Of a DNA stretch of 64,000 bases, positions 42,330 to 52,967 are shown piece by piece; within the stretch, counting starts at the first letter, position 1, and every line of letters starts with the position of its first letter. The stretch spans positions 55,292,962 to 55,356,961 of the forward strand of contig OX031062.1 in NCBI GenBank assembly GCA_943736015.1. Reading direction: 5' to 3'. The notes under the pieces were generated by a model. It searched no databases and was not told the origin of the DNA. It worked only from the letters and a program-made list of their open reading frames with translations. Position numbers and translations under genes: made by a program. Source of the stretch: Tridacna crocea. Its lineage: Eukaryota; Mollusca; Bivalvia; Cardiida; Cardiidae.

Positions 42330-43640
42330 CAAGACCATAAACAAATGTAGATGCATGTGCATTGTAGTTAAATGTTTCCATACATGATATTAAAATTGGA
42401 TGCAAAGAGTTAAATGTTTCTGTGCGCAACGATGAAGCAGGATGAACAGTTTAATGTTTCTATTTGAAACAAAAAACGTAGATGCGTACAGTTTGCTGTT
42501 TCCATGTGAAACAATAAATGTAGATGCATACAGTTTGATGTTTCCATGTGAAACAATAAATGTAGATGCATACAGTTTGATGTTTCCATGCGCAACAGTA
42601 AATGTAGATGCATATAGTTTTTATCATTTTATGTGCGACAATAAATGTAGATGCATAGAGTTTGATATTTCCATGCGCGACAATAAATGTAGATGCACAC
42701 GGTTCCATGTTTCCATGCGCGACAATAAATGTAGATGGACACGGTTATATGTTTCTATGTGCGACAATAAATGTTGATGCACACAGTTATATGTTTCTAT
42801 GTGCAACAATAGATATAGATGCACACAGTGTGATGTTTCCATGTGCAACAATAAAAATGTAGATGCACACAGTTTGATGTTTCCATGTTCGACAATAATA
42901 TAGATGCACGAAGTTTTATCTTTCCATGTGCGACAAAAAATGTAGATGCACACAATTTGATCTTTCTCTATGCGACAAAAAATATAGATGCACACAGTTT
43001 GATCTTTCCATGTGCCATAATAAATGTAGACGCACATAGCTTGATCTTTCCATGTGCAACAAAAATTATACATCACACAGTTTGATGTTTCCATGTGCGA
43101 CAATAAATGTACATGCATACTTTGGTCTTTCCATGGGTAACAATAAATGTAGATGCACAAAATTTGATGAATTTTCATGTGCGACAATAAATATAGATGC
43201 GCAAAGATTGATGTTTCCATGTGCGAAAAATATGTAAATGCACACATTTATATCTTTCCATGTGCTACAATAAATGTACATGCACAAAGTTTGATCTTTC
43301 CATGTGTGACAGTAAAAATGTAGATGTACAGAGTTTGATCTTTCCACGTGCCACATATAAAAGGAAGATGCACACAGTTTTATGTTTCCATGTGCGACAA
43401 TAAATGTAGATGCAAACAGTGTGATATTTCCATGTGTGACATTAAAAAATGTAGATGCCCGCAGTTTGATGTTTCCATGTGCAACAACAAAAATGTAGAT
43501 GCACACGGTTTTATGTTTCTATGTGTGACAATAAATATGTAGATGCCCGCAGTGTGATGTTTCCACGTGCGATATTAAAAATGTAGATGTACACAGTTGT
43601 ATCATTCCATGAGCAACAATAAATTCAGATGCATAGATGA
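42330..43640 (+). repeat. ~42-bp minisatellite, about 30 units
   Basis: The unit TTTGATGTTTCCATGTGCGA + CAATAAATGTAGATGCACAC + AG recurs with 41-45 bp spacing. Early units carry GCATACAG and later ones GCACACAG, with scattered variants (CCCGCAG). Open frames up to 207 codons on minus (42624-43247) and 111 on plus are repeat translations, rich in a CASTFIVAHGN-like motif. Confidence 0.95.
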
Positions 43641-44335
43641 AAGTTGAATCTGTTTTAAAACCTCCTTAAACATGATTTCAGCCAATTTACGGCTTCTCGC
43701 ATATTCATGTATTCTTGATCTCACCTGTGCTAGATTAAGGCTCTAAAGTGTCTCGCCCAATGACACTCCAACGAAAGATGCAGTTCACTGAAAGACCCTT
43801 CCTTGAAGCAATATTTCACATGAGCCTAGGCGGACAGACGAATGAAAGATAACTAGAATTTAAAAAAGAAAACGCCCATTGCGATAGGGCGGTCATGTCT
43901 TGAGGTTATCTATAATCGAAAGTGTTCGGCGTGACGAACAAAATTAAAGATACTTCAATAATAGCGTTTTCTGATTGGTCACTTAAGTCGTTTACTGATA
44001 GTTCAATCGTTTTGTTTGATTGATTGCCGAGTCGGTTAGCTAGCCGCATGAATCATTTGATGCATGTTTGTTATCGTTGTAACATATACGTACATTTCGA
44101 ACACACGCAAAAATGACATGCAGTTTTCCAGGTGCGCAATCAACTTCTTTTTGTCTTGCCACCTACCGCATTGGTACGTCATTCCCCCTGTCAATCAATC
44201 AGTTAATCAGTCGGATTAATACCTTGATTGACAGTATATCTACAGATAAGACTGACAGGGGGCTCGACCAATTTTAAAGCAATATAATGCATAAAACCGC
44301 AAGGAAAGTTTTTGTGAACCGAAAGGAGACCACCA
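43641..44335. other. No feature seen
   Basis: Unique-looking DNA after the minisatellite. No domain or repeat recognised. Confidence 0.5.
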
Positions 44336-44607
44336 TTAATGGAGTGCAACACGTGAAAAGGTGCATTCGGACATTTGCGTAAAGTGTCGTCCCGGATTAG
44401 CCTGCGCAGTCCGCGCAGGCTAATCCGAGACGGCACTTTACGACTACATTAGATTTTGTGTTACAGTAGACTTGCGTAAAACAGAAAATCACATAAAATC
44501 GGAAAATGTCGTTTCGGATTAGCCTGTGCGGACTGCACACGCTGATCAGAGACGACACTTTACGCAAATGTCCGAATGACCCTTTTCGCGTGTTGCACTC
44601 CATTTAA
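44336..44607 (+). mobile_element. PAL-D double-hairpin MITE, intact
   Basis: TTAATGGAGTGCAACACGTG left and CGTGTTGCACTCCATTTAA right, an extended inverted end that finishes in TTAA. CATTCGGACATTTGCGTAAA and its inverse, with two GC-rich hairpins inside. Confidence 0.93.
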
Positions 44608-44856
44608 GGATAATCTGTACGTCGTCTATTCAAACATACATCAAAATGAGGATAATTATACCCACTCCTTGTTTCCGGTACTGGTGGAAGCACGAGCACG
44701 CGTGCTAATGACGTAAATATTGCCACACAAGATTAACCCCTCAGGCTGCAAAAAGCGCGACTCGTAGGCAGTTCTGCTTTCCAATATTTGCTATCCTTTC
44801 ATAGGCAAATGATCTCAGTATCCATCTTTCCTGCCATCCACCCACCCATCCACAAT

Positions 44857-44899
44857 TCCATCCATCCATCCATCCATCCATCCATCCATCCATCCATCC
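44857..44899 (+). repeat. (CATC)n microsatellite
   Basis: About ten CATC units, preceded by imperfect CCACCCATCC. Confidence 0.93.
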
Positions 44900-45261
44900 T
44901 TGCTGTTTTCAGAATGTTTATCCGTCAGTCTTGGTTTTCAAACACTAGGTTGGGTTTCACAATTCAATGAAGTTTGCAGATCAAAAAAGTTCTATAGACA
45001 ACGTTCATGTAAGCCCAACCTCACTTTGAGGACAGATTTTCAACACATCAAAGGCAGATTTAAAGTAATCACGGTGATCGCAGGTGTACAAATAATTCTA
45101 ACATCTTTTTCTTTATTTTTCTTTAATGTATGAAAATTTCGGTTAACACATCAAAAGAAATGGCGTTATACAATAAGTCAGTCACAGTTGACTTAATTTT
45201 GGATTAGACGCACAAATGGCCCGCAGTCAATCCCCTGAACATGGAAAACGCACTTCCGGTT

Positions 45262-45475
45262 TTAACCCCCAAGGCTGTTATGCGCGACACACTGATCTTC
45301 TTGCGGACAGTGTAGATTAAGATCAGACTGCACAGAACGTGCAGTCTGAACTTGGATCTACACTGTCCGATAAAGAGATATTATTCCCTAAAAATTAACT
45401 TTAAAATAGTAATATTAGTGTTTCTGCTGTCGAATCGAATTTTCGTTTTATTCATTTAGCAGAATAAGAGGTTAA
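45262..45475. mobile_element. PAL-C element, TTAA-bounded, 214 bp
   Basis: TTAACCCCCAAGGCTG left and GCAGAATAAGAGGTTAA right. Core GTGTAGATTAAGATCAGACT / GTGCAGTCTGAACTTGGATC. Same length as 24029-24242. CATGGAAAACGCACTTCCG occurs just before it and again at 45635. Confidence 0.9.
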
Positions 45476-45509
45476 TATGTTCAAATCTAGAAGATTTCAA
45501 TCATAGAAA

Positions 45510-45648
45510 GCCCGTATAGCTCACGAAGTAGGCCGTGGGACTGGTAAAAATCGAATCTCGGCATACTTGAAGGTATGGGTTTGAGCCCAACGGCTGTCCC
45601 ACTAAACAAGTACTGGCAGTCTTTTTCGGATGAATCATGGAAAACGCA
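45510..45648 (+). mobile_element. SINE-b-like, tRNA-derived
   Basis: CGTATAGCTCACGAAGTAGG (A-box-like) and GTATGGGTTTGAGCCCAACG (B-box-like), then GTCTTTTTCGGATGAATCAT of the SINE-b body. The body is truncated. Confidence 0.7.
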
Positions 45649-45705
45649 CTTCCGCTTTTTGTATCCTCAGTTCTTTAAGATTTTAACGTTAGTTAGTCTG
45701 TACAA

Positions 45706-45864
45706 ATCAAGTAATGGGCTGCGAGATTCGTAAGCGAAAATCTAGTAACATATAAAGTTGTGGGTTTGAGTCCCATGGTTGTCCAAGTAAATAGTTACTT
45801 TAAGTCTTTCGTATGAGACATTAAACCAAGGTCCTGCGTGACCACGTTATACATATTAAGCGCG
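45706..45864 (+). mobile_element. SINE-b, tail interrupted by TTAA-1
   Basis: GTGGGTTTGAGTCCCATGG (B-box), GTCTTTCGTATGAGACATTA, AACCAAGGTCCTGCGTGACC, then TAAGCGCG. TTAA-1 follows at 45865. The body matches 40003-40199. Confidence 0.8.
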
Positions 45865-46092
45865 TTAACTCTTTACCAGACGACAAAATTTTGAACTAGT
45901 CAAAATTGAAAGCATTTGCAGACGACAAAATAAATGTGACTCAAGAAATGAAATTTGATTTTGAAAGGATAGAAAACGTTGTGGGAAAAAAAGAGAAAAT
46001 GCTGGTTACCAGCATTTTCTCCTTTTTCCCACAATGTTTTCCAATGCTTTCTCAGGGTCGTAAAAAGTCGGGATTGTGTGTTGAAGAGTTAA
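45865..46092 (-). mobile_element. TTAA-1 MITE, shares its right TTAA with TTAA-3
   Basis: TTAACTCTTTACCAGACGAC left, intact hairpin with GCTGGTTACCAGC, GGGATTGTGTGTTGAAGAG then TTAA at 46089-46092, which is also the first base block of the TTAA-3 element. Confidence 0.93.
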
Positions 46093-46632
46093 AGGTGGGT
46101 ATTTAGAATTTTCACATCTCACCAAATTAAAAATTATATATATCACTGAAATTTATATGAAAAAACAATACAAATCATCAATAATCAAGAATCATAAAAT
46201 TATCAAAAAAATTTTTTTGATATATTCCCTTAAAAGGCTACGTAGCCTCTTAAGGTATTTTTAGATTTCGCGCCAAAAATAAAAAAAAGCATTGTGGGAA
46301 TGTAAAGTGACTGGCACATGACTAATGACGCTTAAATTCCATTACATAACAAACATGTAATTATTTTCCGTAATTTCTTCTTCGGACATTATGTTTGAAG
46401 CGTCATTTGTGTATTTCAGGTATATAAATGAGCAAGTCGCTCATCTAAAAATAGACCGTGGTTCCCGTAGGTGTCGACCTGGGCCGTAGTAAATTTCTAA
46501 TTTCTCTTGTTTTCATATGGTTTTCGTCTGCTGAGGTTTTATGAATGAAAATTAAAAGGCCTTAGGAGTATAAGGACAATTTTTTGTATTTTTGTAAAAA
46601 ATTCGTCCCAAATTCTGAATGGCCACCTTTAA
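46089..46632 (+). mobile_element. TTAA-3 element, 544 bp
   Basis: TTAAAGGTGGGTATTTAG left and GAATGGCCACCTTTAA right. Internal GGCTACGTAGCC, GTGGGAATGTAAAGTGACTG and AAATAGACCGTGGTTCCC match 18372-18919 in reverse. Confidence 0.92.
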
Positions 46633-46879
46633 AGAACCGGGCGAATCTAAGGATGGGTTTCGTATTTTATCTTACACTGTGACAGCTTTCTCGGGGCGTC
46701 GCTTACATTGGTGTTCGATGGCGACGATGAACAAACACGCGATTAATTCCAATCATCAGAAACGACATATTATCTTGACATCTTCCGCCTACTCAAGATC
46801 AAGCCTCACTCTCATTACTGTTGCTTTGCTTTGCGACAATGCTTCTGTCTGTGAACTACAGATTATGCACATTCTCATT

Positions 46880-47100
46880 TCCAGACGACAACAGTGTAGA
46901 CTTGTCAAAAATGAAAGCACTTCAGGTGGCAATTCAAATGTGTCTCCAATGACGAAATACCTCTTCTATAGGGTAGAAAACATTGTTGGTAAAATGGAGA
47001 ATGGCGGTTACTACATGTAATATTCTCTCCTTTTTCTGCAATGTTTTTGGTGTGTCTCTTCTAACGGGCCGTTAAAACATGGAATTGAGCAGTAAAATAT
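46880..47100 (-). mobile_element. TTAA-1 relic
   Basis: CCAGACGACAACAGTGTAGA, AAAATGAAAGCACTTCAGGT, GTAGAAAACATTGTTGGTAA, hairpin remnant GGCGGTTACTACATG, GGGCCGTTAAAACATGGAAT. Confidence 0.65.
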
Positions 47101-47131
47101 GAACCCGTTCAGTACCACAGGTAGAAGATGG

Positions 47132-47312
47132 CCGGTGTAATGCAGAGAAATTACCCTCCCCTACAAAATGACCCTTGGGTCAATTCTCTACCTAGAGGAA
47201 TGACCCGGGTCATTATACTACGTATAAAAATAACCCCATGGTCATTATTCTACGTAGAGAAATGACCTATGTGTCATTTTGTAGAGAGGCCATTTCTCTG
47301 CATTACACCGCC
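47132..47312. mobile_element. FB-I foldback, copy 1
   Basis: CCGGTGTAATGCAGAGAAAT and CATTTCTCTGCATTACACCG form the ends. The inside consists of AATGACCCATGGGTCATT-like and CTACGTAGAG units in both directions. 181 bp, diverged compared with 54250. Confidence 0.9.
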
Positions 47313-47444
47313 TCTATAGCGGGGGCATTTTAAATCAAAGTCGGACTGCACACACATAAATGTCAGGGCTTTTTTTGTCTTTCTTCAGATATTCAGACCA
47401 AAACGTCCTTGCACTAGTGCTAGGATCCTGCACAGCTCTAAGGT

Positions 47445-47600
47445 AAACTGTAGGATTTGTGACCTAGAAGCCTCGGGTCGAGCCTCCCATCGGATTTTTG
47501 TTTTTTTCTGTGATGGGGAGTGGGGAATGCGTTTAGCAAGACACTTTAGGGCCCTAGCCTAGTACCGGTAACTGAAACTGAAACTGATTAACTTGGTTAA
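47445..47600 (+). repeat. Possible SINE fragment
   Basis: GCTCTAAGGTAAAC and CTCGGGTCGAGCCTCCC resemble A/B boxes, followed by GCGTTTAGCAAGACACTTTA, a motif like those in SINE bodies. Single copy in this window. Confidence 0.4.
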
Positions 47601-48314
47601 ACGCCTAGTTTTATGCAAAGCATATTCACTGGCGTTGTATAACATTTAAATCTAAAGCATATCTAAGGCATGATATAACATACAAGAAATAAAATACACT
47701 ATGTACAGTTGATCAGAACCATGAATGGAAGTCTCTGAAAAGCAATGTTTTAAGACCTTTCTTGAATGCTTCTACTGAGTCATAGTTTCTTAAGTCTAGC
47801 AGTAATCTATTCCATAACCTTTGGGCTACTGTCTAAAAACCTCTGTCGCCGAAAGTCTAACAATTATTGAAAGTTATGTTGTAGCAACCTGCCATGGTAT
47901 CAGAAGGCCTCAACCTACGTTTTGGCACCAGTTTTGTAAATAGTTCAGTCAGGTAGGTCGGTGCATGGCCCTTTGAAGAACTGAACAACTAGAGCCAAAG
48001 ACATACATGTATATGTGTCCTGTGGCAATGACATGGCTAAAATAATTTTGAAATCTGCGTGAAACACCATTCAGTCAATCAATCAACCCTCCACAGTCAG
48101 AATATGAAAACATATTCTTGAAGAGACAGTCGTATGGGTTGCATTACGAAACCATCGGATGTATAAACGGAAGTAGCAGGTGTCACAGTACTGTTTCCCA
48201 AAATTTGTAGGCTTTAGAACATAGAGAAATTTTACTTTATAAAGTTGTCCATTTCAGCACTACGTGTTATGTAATATTATGCTCTGCACATGTTTACATG
48301 TACTCAAAAAAATC
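47601..48314. other. No feature seen
   Basis: Unique-looking DNA, no domain or repeat recognised. Confidence 0.5.
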
Positions 48315-48400
48315 TAATGCAGTCGTAAATTGCTGTCTAGGATTAGTCTGATTGGAAATGTCCGAATGCCCCTTTTCACGTGTTGCAAGCCATATATTTT
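48315..48400 (+). mobile_element. PAL-D right end only
   Basis: GCAGTCGTAAATTGCTGTCT, AGGATTAGTCTGAT, then AAATGTCCGAATGCCCCTTT and CACGTGTTGCAAGCCATAT. Confidence 0.8.
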
Positions 48401-48412
48401 CCGCGGAAAGTG

Positions 48413-48641
48413 TTAACTCTTTACCCCATATGGCATTTCTATAGTATCTCTAATTGACCCTTAATAACAGCAAGGATGAAGTCATTTTTTATGTATATAT
48501 GACACCTTTTGATAGCATAGAAAACATTGTGGCAAAATGTGAAATTGCTCGTGACGAGCAATTTCACCTTTTGCCACAATGTTTTCCAAAGGCTCCTAGA
48601 AGCAATATGTAGAAATGAGTATCTATGGAGTAAAGGGTTAC
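48413..48641 (+). mobile_element. TTAA-2 MITE
   Basis: TTAACTCTTTACCCCATATG left, GACACCTTTTGATAGCATAG, hairpin ACATTGTGGCAAAATGTGAA / TTCACCTTTTGCCACAATGT around GCTCGTGACGAGC, and CTATGGAGTAAAGGGTTA right. Confidence 0.92.
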
Positions 48642-49083
48642 TCACAGCTACTGAGATAATATAAAGTTTATCAAGATCTAACTTGGGGGGGAAAAAAAGG
48701 CTTGTACACAAGCTATATTAAAATGCTGTAGCTTTTCATCGAATTCAATAGAACTAATCGGATTTTACATTTCGTTTTGAAAACTCGCCGGAAGTAAGTT
48801 GTTTATCATGGTGCATTATGGTTATCTTTGAGAAACGTGACCACAAGCACGTGCGGTCCTCGTATGAAGGAGTAATACCGACCACAAATTTGAGTGGTTT
48901 GCTGTGCTTGTTTGTAGTTTTTTTTTTCGAGGTTTTATAATCCTTCCCTATAAAAGTGAACAGCGAGGATCTTTAGACACATCCAAAGTCCGAAGCTGTT
49001 CGCACTACGAAACGCCCAAAATCCATTCTGGCTCTTACGAAGAATTGTTTGCTTATAAATACAGTCATTCGACGGAATTCAGT
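48642..49083. other. No feature seen
   Basis: Unique-looking DNA. A 71-codon frame (48904-49119) shows no domain. Confidence 0.45.
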
Positions 49084-49129
49084 TTGTTACAAGCTGTAGT
49101 TCCGAGGTTTTCGAAGTAAAACGACGAAA
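49084..49129. mobile_element. PAL-P right half
   Basis: TTGTTACAAGCTGTAGTTCC, GAGGTTTTCGAAGTAAAACG, ACGA. The left arm is absent. Confidence 0.75.
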
Positions 49130-49292
49130 CGATTTTGGACCAACTTTTTTTCCCCCTCACTATAATTTTATACGATGCCCCGCACAGGAAGTCAAGAGTT
49201 ACGCCCGACTCGGTTCTTGCTTTAACATGGAAACACTACGTTGATACATGTGCTGTTAGTCAAAGGAAATAAACTGTTGTTGGTCGTTAAAT

Positions 49293-49522
49293 CGCCACTC
49301 TTTACCACACAGTACCGACTTTAAACGACCCCGAGAAAGAAGTCTTTAGAAAATATTGTGGGAAAAGGAGAAAGTTCTGGTAACCAGCATTTTCTCCTTT
49401 TCCCACAATATTTTCTACCCTATAAAAGTCATAAATCATCATATTAACAAGATCTGATTTGCTGTCTGCAGATGCTTTGAATTTGGTTTATTCCAAAAAT
49501 TTGTTCTTTAGTAAAGAGTTAA
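49293..49522 (+). mobile_element. TTAA-1 MITE
   Basis: ACTCTTTACCACACAGTACC, hairpin ATATTGTGGGAAAAGGAG with TCTGGTAACCAGC, TTGCTGTCTGCAGATGC, right end GTAAAGAGTTAA. Confidence 0.9.
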
Positions 49523-50404
49523 CAGAGTATAGCTGGGAAGCCGCAAGATAATGGTCGTTTGGGCTTATCACTTTTGTCAGTAGTCACCAGTTTAACACGG
49601 TCTTGTAGTCATCGCTAACACTCGGTATTGCCTTGTTTCTTTTCAGGTCTTGCCACAGTTTTAATTCAGTCTCACGCCGTATACATGTATGATTTTTTTT
49701 TTCGGAAGCACCAAGACACGCCACGGTTCATGGAAACCTTTTCTTCATTGCCTGTTTACTGGGGTTAACCAAGGTTTTGAATCGGACCTGCTTTGCCTCG
49801 TAAAAGCCCAGTTTAATCTCGTAGGATACATTTTCCTGGGATTTCATGTTGTATAAAGTTTAAAAACAAATATCAGATCACCAAACGATCACATATTGCT
49901 ATCTAAAACCATGACAGGTGAACAACATTCCGACATGCAAGGAACTAGCAACGGAAAGACGAAGTAGCCAGTTCCAAAACAGATTTCATTACCTATCGAT
50001 ATCAGGTAACGATGTCTTTTAGATTATTAATAAACTAAGACATTATGATAATCATAATTAAAATTATTGGTAAAAAGACTTTTTCCCTGCAAAGAACTCA
50101 TGCCAAGAATTGAAACACGGCAAATAGACATGCGTGTTAAGACCACGTGATCTCTTGATGCCCTTCAAAGAAAAAAAGTCGTGCATTGCCCTCGAAAAAG
50201 TACGTTTTAGAACTAGTGCACATATACGCTTACTATTTATACATTACATATAAATTTTATGTAAAAAAAGACCGTTTCATATCTAGCCTAGTGTAATTCA
50301 TCAAAGTTCAAAAAGTTTTTTCTTTTTAATCTAGATGTAAAAAAAATCGGTTTAAAGGCCAAGATCTTGTACTTGTTGTTCGAGTAACCCACAAAATAAA
50401 GCTT
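49523..50404. other. No feature seen
   Basis: Unique-looking DNA without open frames of interest. Confidence 0.5.
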
Positions 50405-50470
50405 ATCCCAAGATCAAACTGCTTATTCTGTGAAGTCTAATCTTCATCTTTACAAACGGCCGATTTTTCT
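50405..50470. mobile_element. PAL-C relic
   Basis: CCAAGATCAAACTGCTTATT, CTGTGAAGTCTAATCTTCAT and ACGGCCG. Confidence 0.65.
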
Positions 50471-50524
50471 TTCTTTTTATTTTTTCTCAAATTGTCTTTG
50501 ATGCCGCTGAGAAACTAAACAGAC

Positions 50525-50605
50525 ACCCTTGCAGACGACGTAGATTAAGATTAGATTGCATAAAACATGCAGTCTGATCTTGAATCTCTACCATTCGTCT
50601 AAAAA
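50525..50605. mobile_element. PAL-C copy
   Basis: GCAGACGACGTAGATTAAGA, TTAGATTGCATAAAACATGC, AGTCTGATCTTGAATCTCTA. Confidence 0.78.
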
Positions 50606-50718
50606 AATAAGCAAAAGGTCTTTCAAAGGTTCAGTGGTTTGACTTTCAGCAGTTAAAAGAGATAGAAATTATATGTCTCCCGGGGAGAAAGTATATATGT
50701 CATAGTAATAATGAACAA

Positions 50719-50930
50719 TTAACTCTTTAACCAGGAATTCATTGCTTTAATGGCCTAGAAAAAAGACCCCTATTGAAAACGTTGTAGGAAAAGTAGAAAA
50801 TGCTGGTAACCAGCATTTTCTACTTTTCCAACAACGTTTTATACTTTTATAAAGACAAATATTATATGTGTCACATTTAATTCGTTACCCGCAAAGTCTT
50901 CGAATAAAAAAAGTATAAACAATTTTGCTG
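50719..50930 (+). mobile_element. TTAA-1 MITE, variant hairpin
   Basis: TTAACTCTTTAACCAGGAAT left, GTTGTAGGAAAAGTAGAAAA with GCTGGTAACCAGC and its inverse CTACTTTTCCAACAACGTTT. The compensating change (AGTAG for GGAG on both arms) keeps pairing. Confidence 0.85.
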
Positions 50931-50934
50931 TTTA

Positions 50935-51160
50935 GTGCTTTACCAAACAATCCCTGGTTTTTACGACCCTCGGATAGAAGCCTTTTGAAAACATTGTGTG
51001 AAAAGGAGAAAATGCTGGTAACCAGCATTTTCTCCTTTCCCCACAATGTTTTCTATCCTGCTGGTAACAATTTTTTATTTTTGAGTTACATTTATTTTGT
51101 CGTCTGCAGAGGCTTTCAATTCTGAGTTGTCTAAAATTTTGTCGTTTGGTAAAGGGTTAA
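50935..51160 (+). mobile_element. TTAA-1 MITE, full
   Basis: GTGCTTTACCAAACAATCCC, hairpin ACATTGTGTGAAAAGGAG / CTCCTTTCCCCACAATGT, TTTGTCGTCTGCAGAGGC, GTCGTTTGGTAAAGGGTTAA. Tandem with the previous copy. Confidence 0.9.
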
Positions 51161-51589
51161 TAAAGACTGGAACAATTCTAGGCCAAACCTACGCTTCCAA
51201 TAGTGACTGGTCTTATAAATCAGACTTCTTTTTGCTGAAGCTCATTCATTATTACTTTTTGAATCATGATTATTTACATCAGAGAAAAAAAAAACTCGTA
51301 AATTATCTTTTGTGAATACATTAAACAAACGCACATTGTACCAAAGTTGCTGATTACTGTTTTTTTTTTGCGTGTGTGCTGAAGTTATTCGATACTTTTG
51401 GGCTTCTGAACTTCGTATTTAGCCCCGGATTCAAAAATAGATACTGTTTATATATGTCACATGACTTGGCTCCACGTGCCGTTGTAAAAATGGGTAATGA
51501 CAATGTACTTAATTCAATGTTAAGCAACCCAACACATCCTTTATGTAGAAACCATAATTCTTGGTCTGTATTCGCAAACCATTCTGAAG
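51161..51589. other. No gene recognised
   Basis: Unique-looking DNA. 72- and 74-codon frames have no domain. Confidence 0.45.
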
Positions 51590-51728
51590 AACATTCTTAG
51601 TCTTATTCTCCAGAAATTTCTAAATTTGAACGTAACATAACTTCTGATTGGCTAAACCATTTGGTTTAGCCAATCAGAAGTTGTGTTAGTTTCAAATCTA
51701 GAAATTCTTTCAGAATGAGACTAAGAAT
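51590..51728. mobile_element. PAL-G palindrome, intact
   Basis: ACATTCTTAGTCTTATTCTC and GAATGAGACTAAGAATG outer arms; ACTTCTGATTGGCTAAACCA inner arm and its inverse across the axis CCATTTGG. It carries two inverted CCAAT boxes. Confidence 0.92.
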
Positions 51729-51887
51729 GACTTGTTAAGAATGATCTGTGAATACGGAAACAGGCCCGGGCTCACGGAAAAGCTAGTCTCTTATATTACT
51801 AAAATCTGCAATCAGGTTTATTTTTCCTATCTAAGTTTAGTTTATTATTCCATATGCATTTCTTTAACAGACTTATGTTACATTCTC

Positions 51888-51985
51888 AAATCGAAAGTTG
51901 ACTCACCGTTTCAGACTCAACTCAGCGAAATAATTGACTTAAGTCTGTTGCTTAGTTGAGTCTGAAACACAATGTCAACTCAGGA
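51888..51985. repeat. Imperfect palindrome rich in GACTCAACT
   Basis: GTTGACTCACCGTTTCAGAC and GTCTGAAACACAATGTCAAC pair, with GACTCAACTCAGC / TTAGTTGAGTC inside. Confidence 0.75.
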
Positions 51986-52184
51986 TTTTATGTTCCTACA
52001 GTGAGTTGCTGAACTGCAGCTTAGACAATGAATTCAACTTAGTTCAGAACCTGGGACCGTTCGCAGATTTGAGTAAAATAGAAACTTAAGTTTCATCATG
52101 AAACCAGGGCCCAGTTTACATGTTAGTCCAACTTCATCTTGATTAATTCAATTCTATGTCACACCGCCCTTGTGACCTTGGCTC

Positions 52185-52390
52185 TTTCTCAAACAACAAA
52201 ATTCTAGGCATTATTGCATGAGATTACACCTGCAAGCGACAAACTTGGCTTAAATGGCGTGGATGGGTAAATGTGTAGGGAAAGGAGTAAAAACTGTTTG
52301 CAACCATTTTCTCTCTCTGTTTTTCCTCAATTGTTTACTCAATGCCAACGAGAAAGATGCATTCCATGCAGGCCGACTTTGTAACTACGT
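52185..52390 (-). mobile_element. TTAA-1 relic
   Basis: CTCAAACAACAAAATTCTAG, GCAAGCGACAAACTTGGC, GGGAAAGGAGTAAAAACTGT and GAGAAAGATGCATTCCATGC echo the family. The hairpin is gone. Confidence 0.4.
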
Positions 52391-52749
52391 TTTCTTTCAG
52401 GGGCTCAAAATAACCTGTAACATGTTTTTTTTTCACAGACTCAAAATAAGTTATAATATAACTGTTTCTATCTCTAAAAACAATTAACAAACTTAGATAG
52501 ATCGATTCAGACATATAAAAAATCCGTAGTTTTAGAATTAATACGACAAGAACCTATGATGCATTCCACTCACCAACCGGAAACTGGTAATCGTTCAGGT
52601 GGACACAAAAAAGAGCTTAATGATTGTCCTATTGTAATGGTCACCTCTTAATAATGCGTCAGTATAATACAGTACTTTGATGAGAATTGCTTATAAAGAT
52701 AGCTGCAGGACTCCCTTATTTCATTGCGCCAATATGCAAGCGAATTCGT

Positions 52750-52835
52750 TATATCGTCGGTGTACTTCGAAAACCTGGTAACTACAGCTTGTTACAAGCT
52801 GTAGTTACGAGGTTTTTTAAGTAAACCGACGATAT
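52750..52835. mobile_element. PAL-P hairpin
   Basis: ATATCGTCGGTGTACTTCGA and AAGTAAACCGACGATAT ends; core GTAACTACAGCTTGTTACAA / GCTGTAGTTACGAGG. Confidence 0.92.
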
Positions 52836-52933
52836 CGTGCATACCATGTTGTTCATTTTATGTCGCATGGCCCAGTCTTTTGCATATGGCGATGTAGTTA
52901 CGACTAGGCGGCAGAGAAACGTAATGAGTGCTA

Positions 52934-52934
52934 A

Positions 52935-52966
<32 letters not shown>
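52934..52966 (+). repeat. (AAAG)n microsatellite
   Basis: About eight AAAG units. Confidence 0.93.

Positions 52967-52967
<1 letters not shown>

Noticed and set aside
42624..43247. 207-codon open frame on minus
   Set aside because: It lies entirely in the 42-bp minisatellite. The translation is a periodic repeat and equally long frames appear on the other strand.
41000..43640. CRISPR array
   Set aside because: The regular repeats have no unique spacers of constant length, no cas genes, and sit in eukaryotic-type DNA.
6110..50150. GTCACGTGA boxes as a regulatory network
   Set aside because: I saw roughly a dozen scattered sites. Some lie inside repeats, and the number is not clearly above chance.
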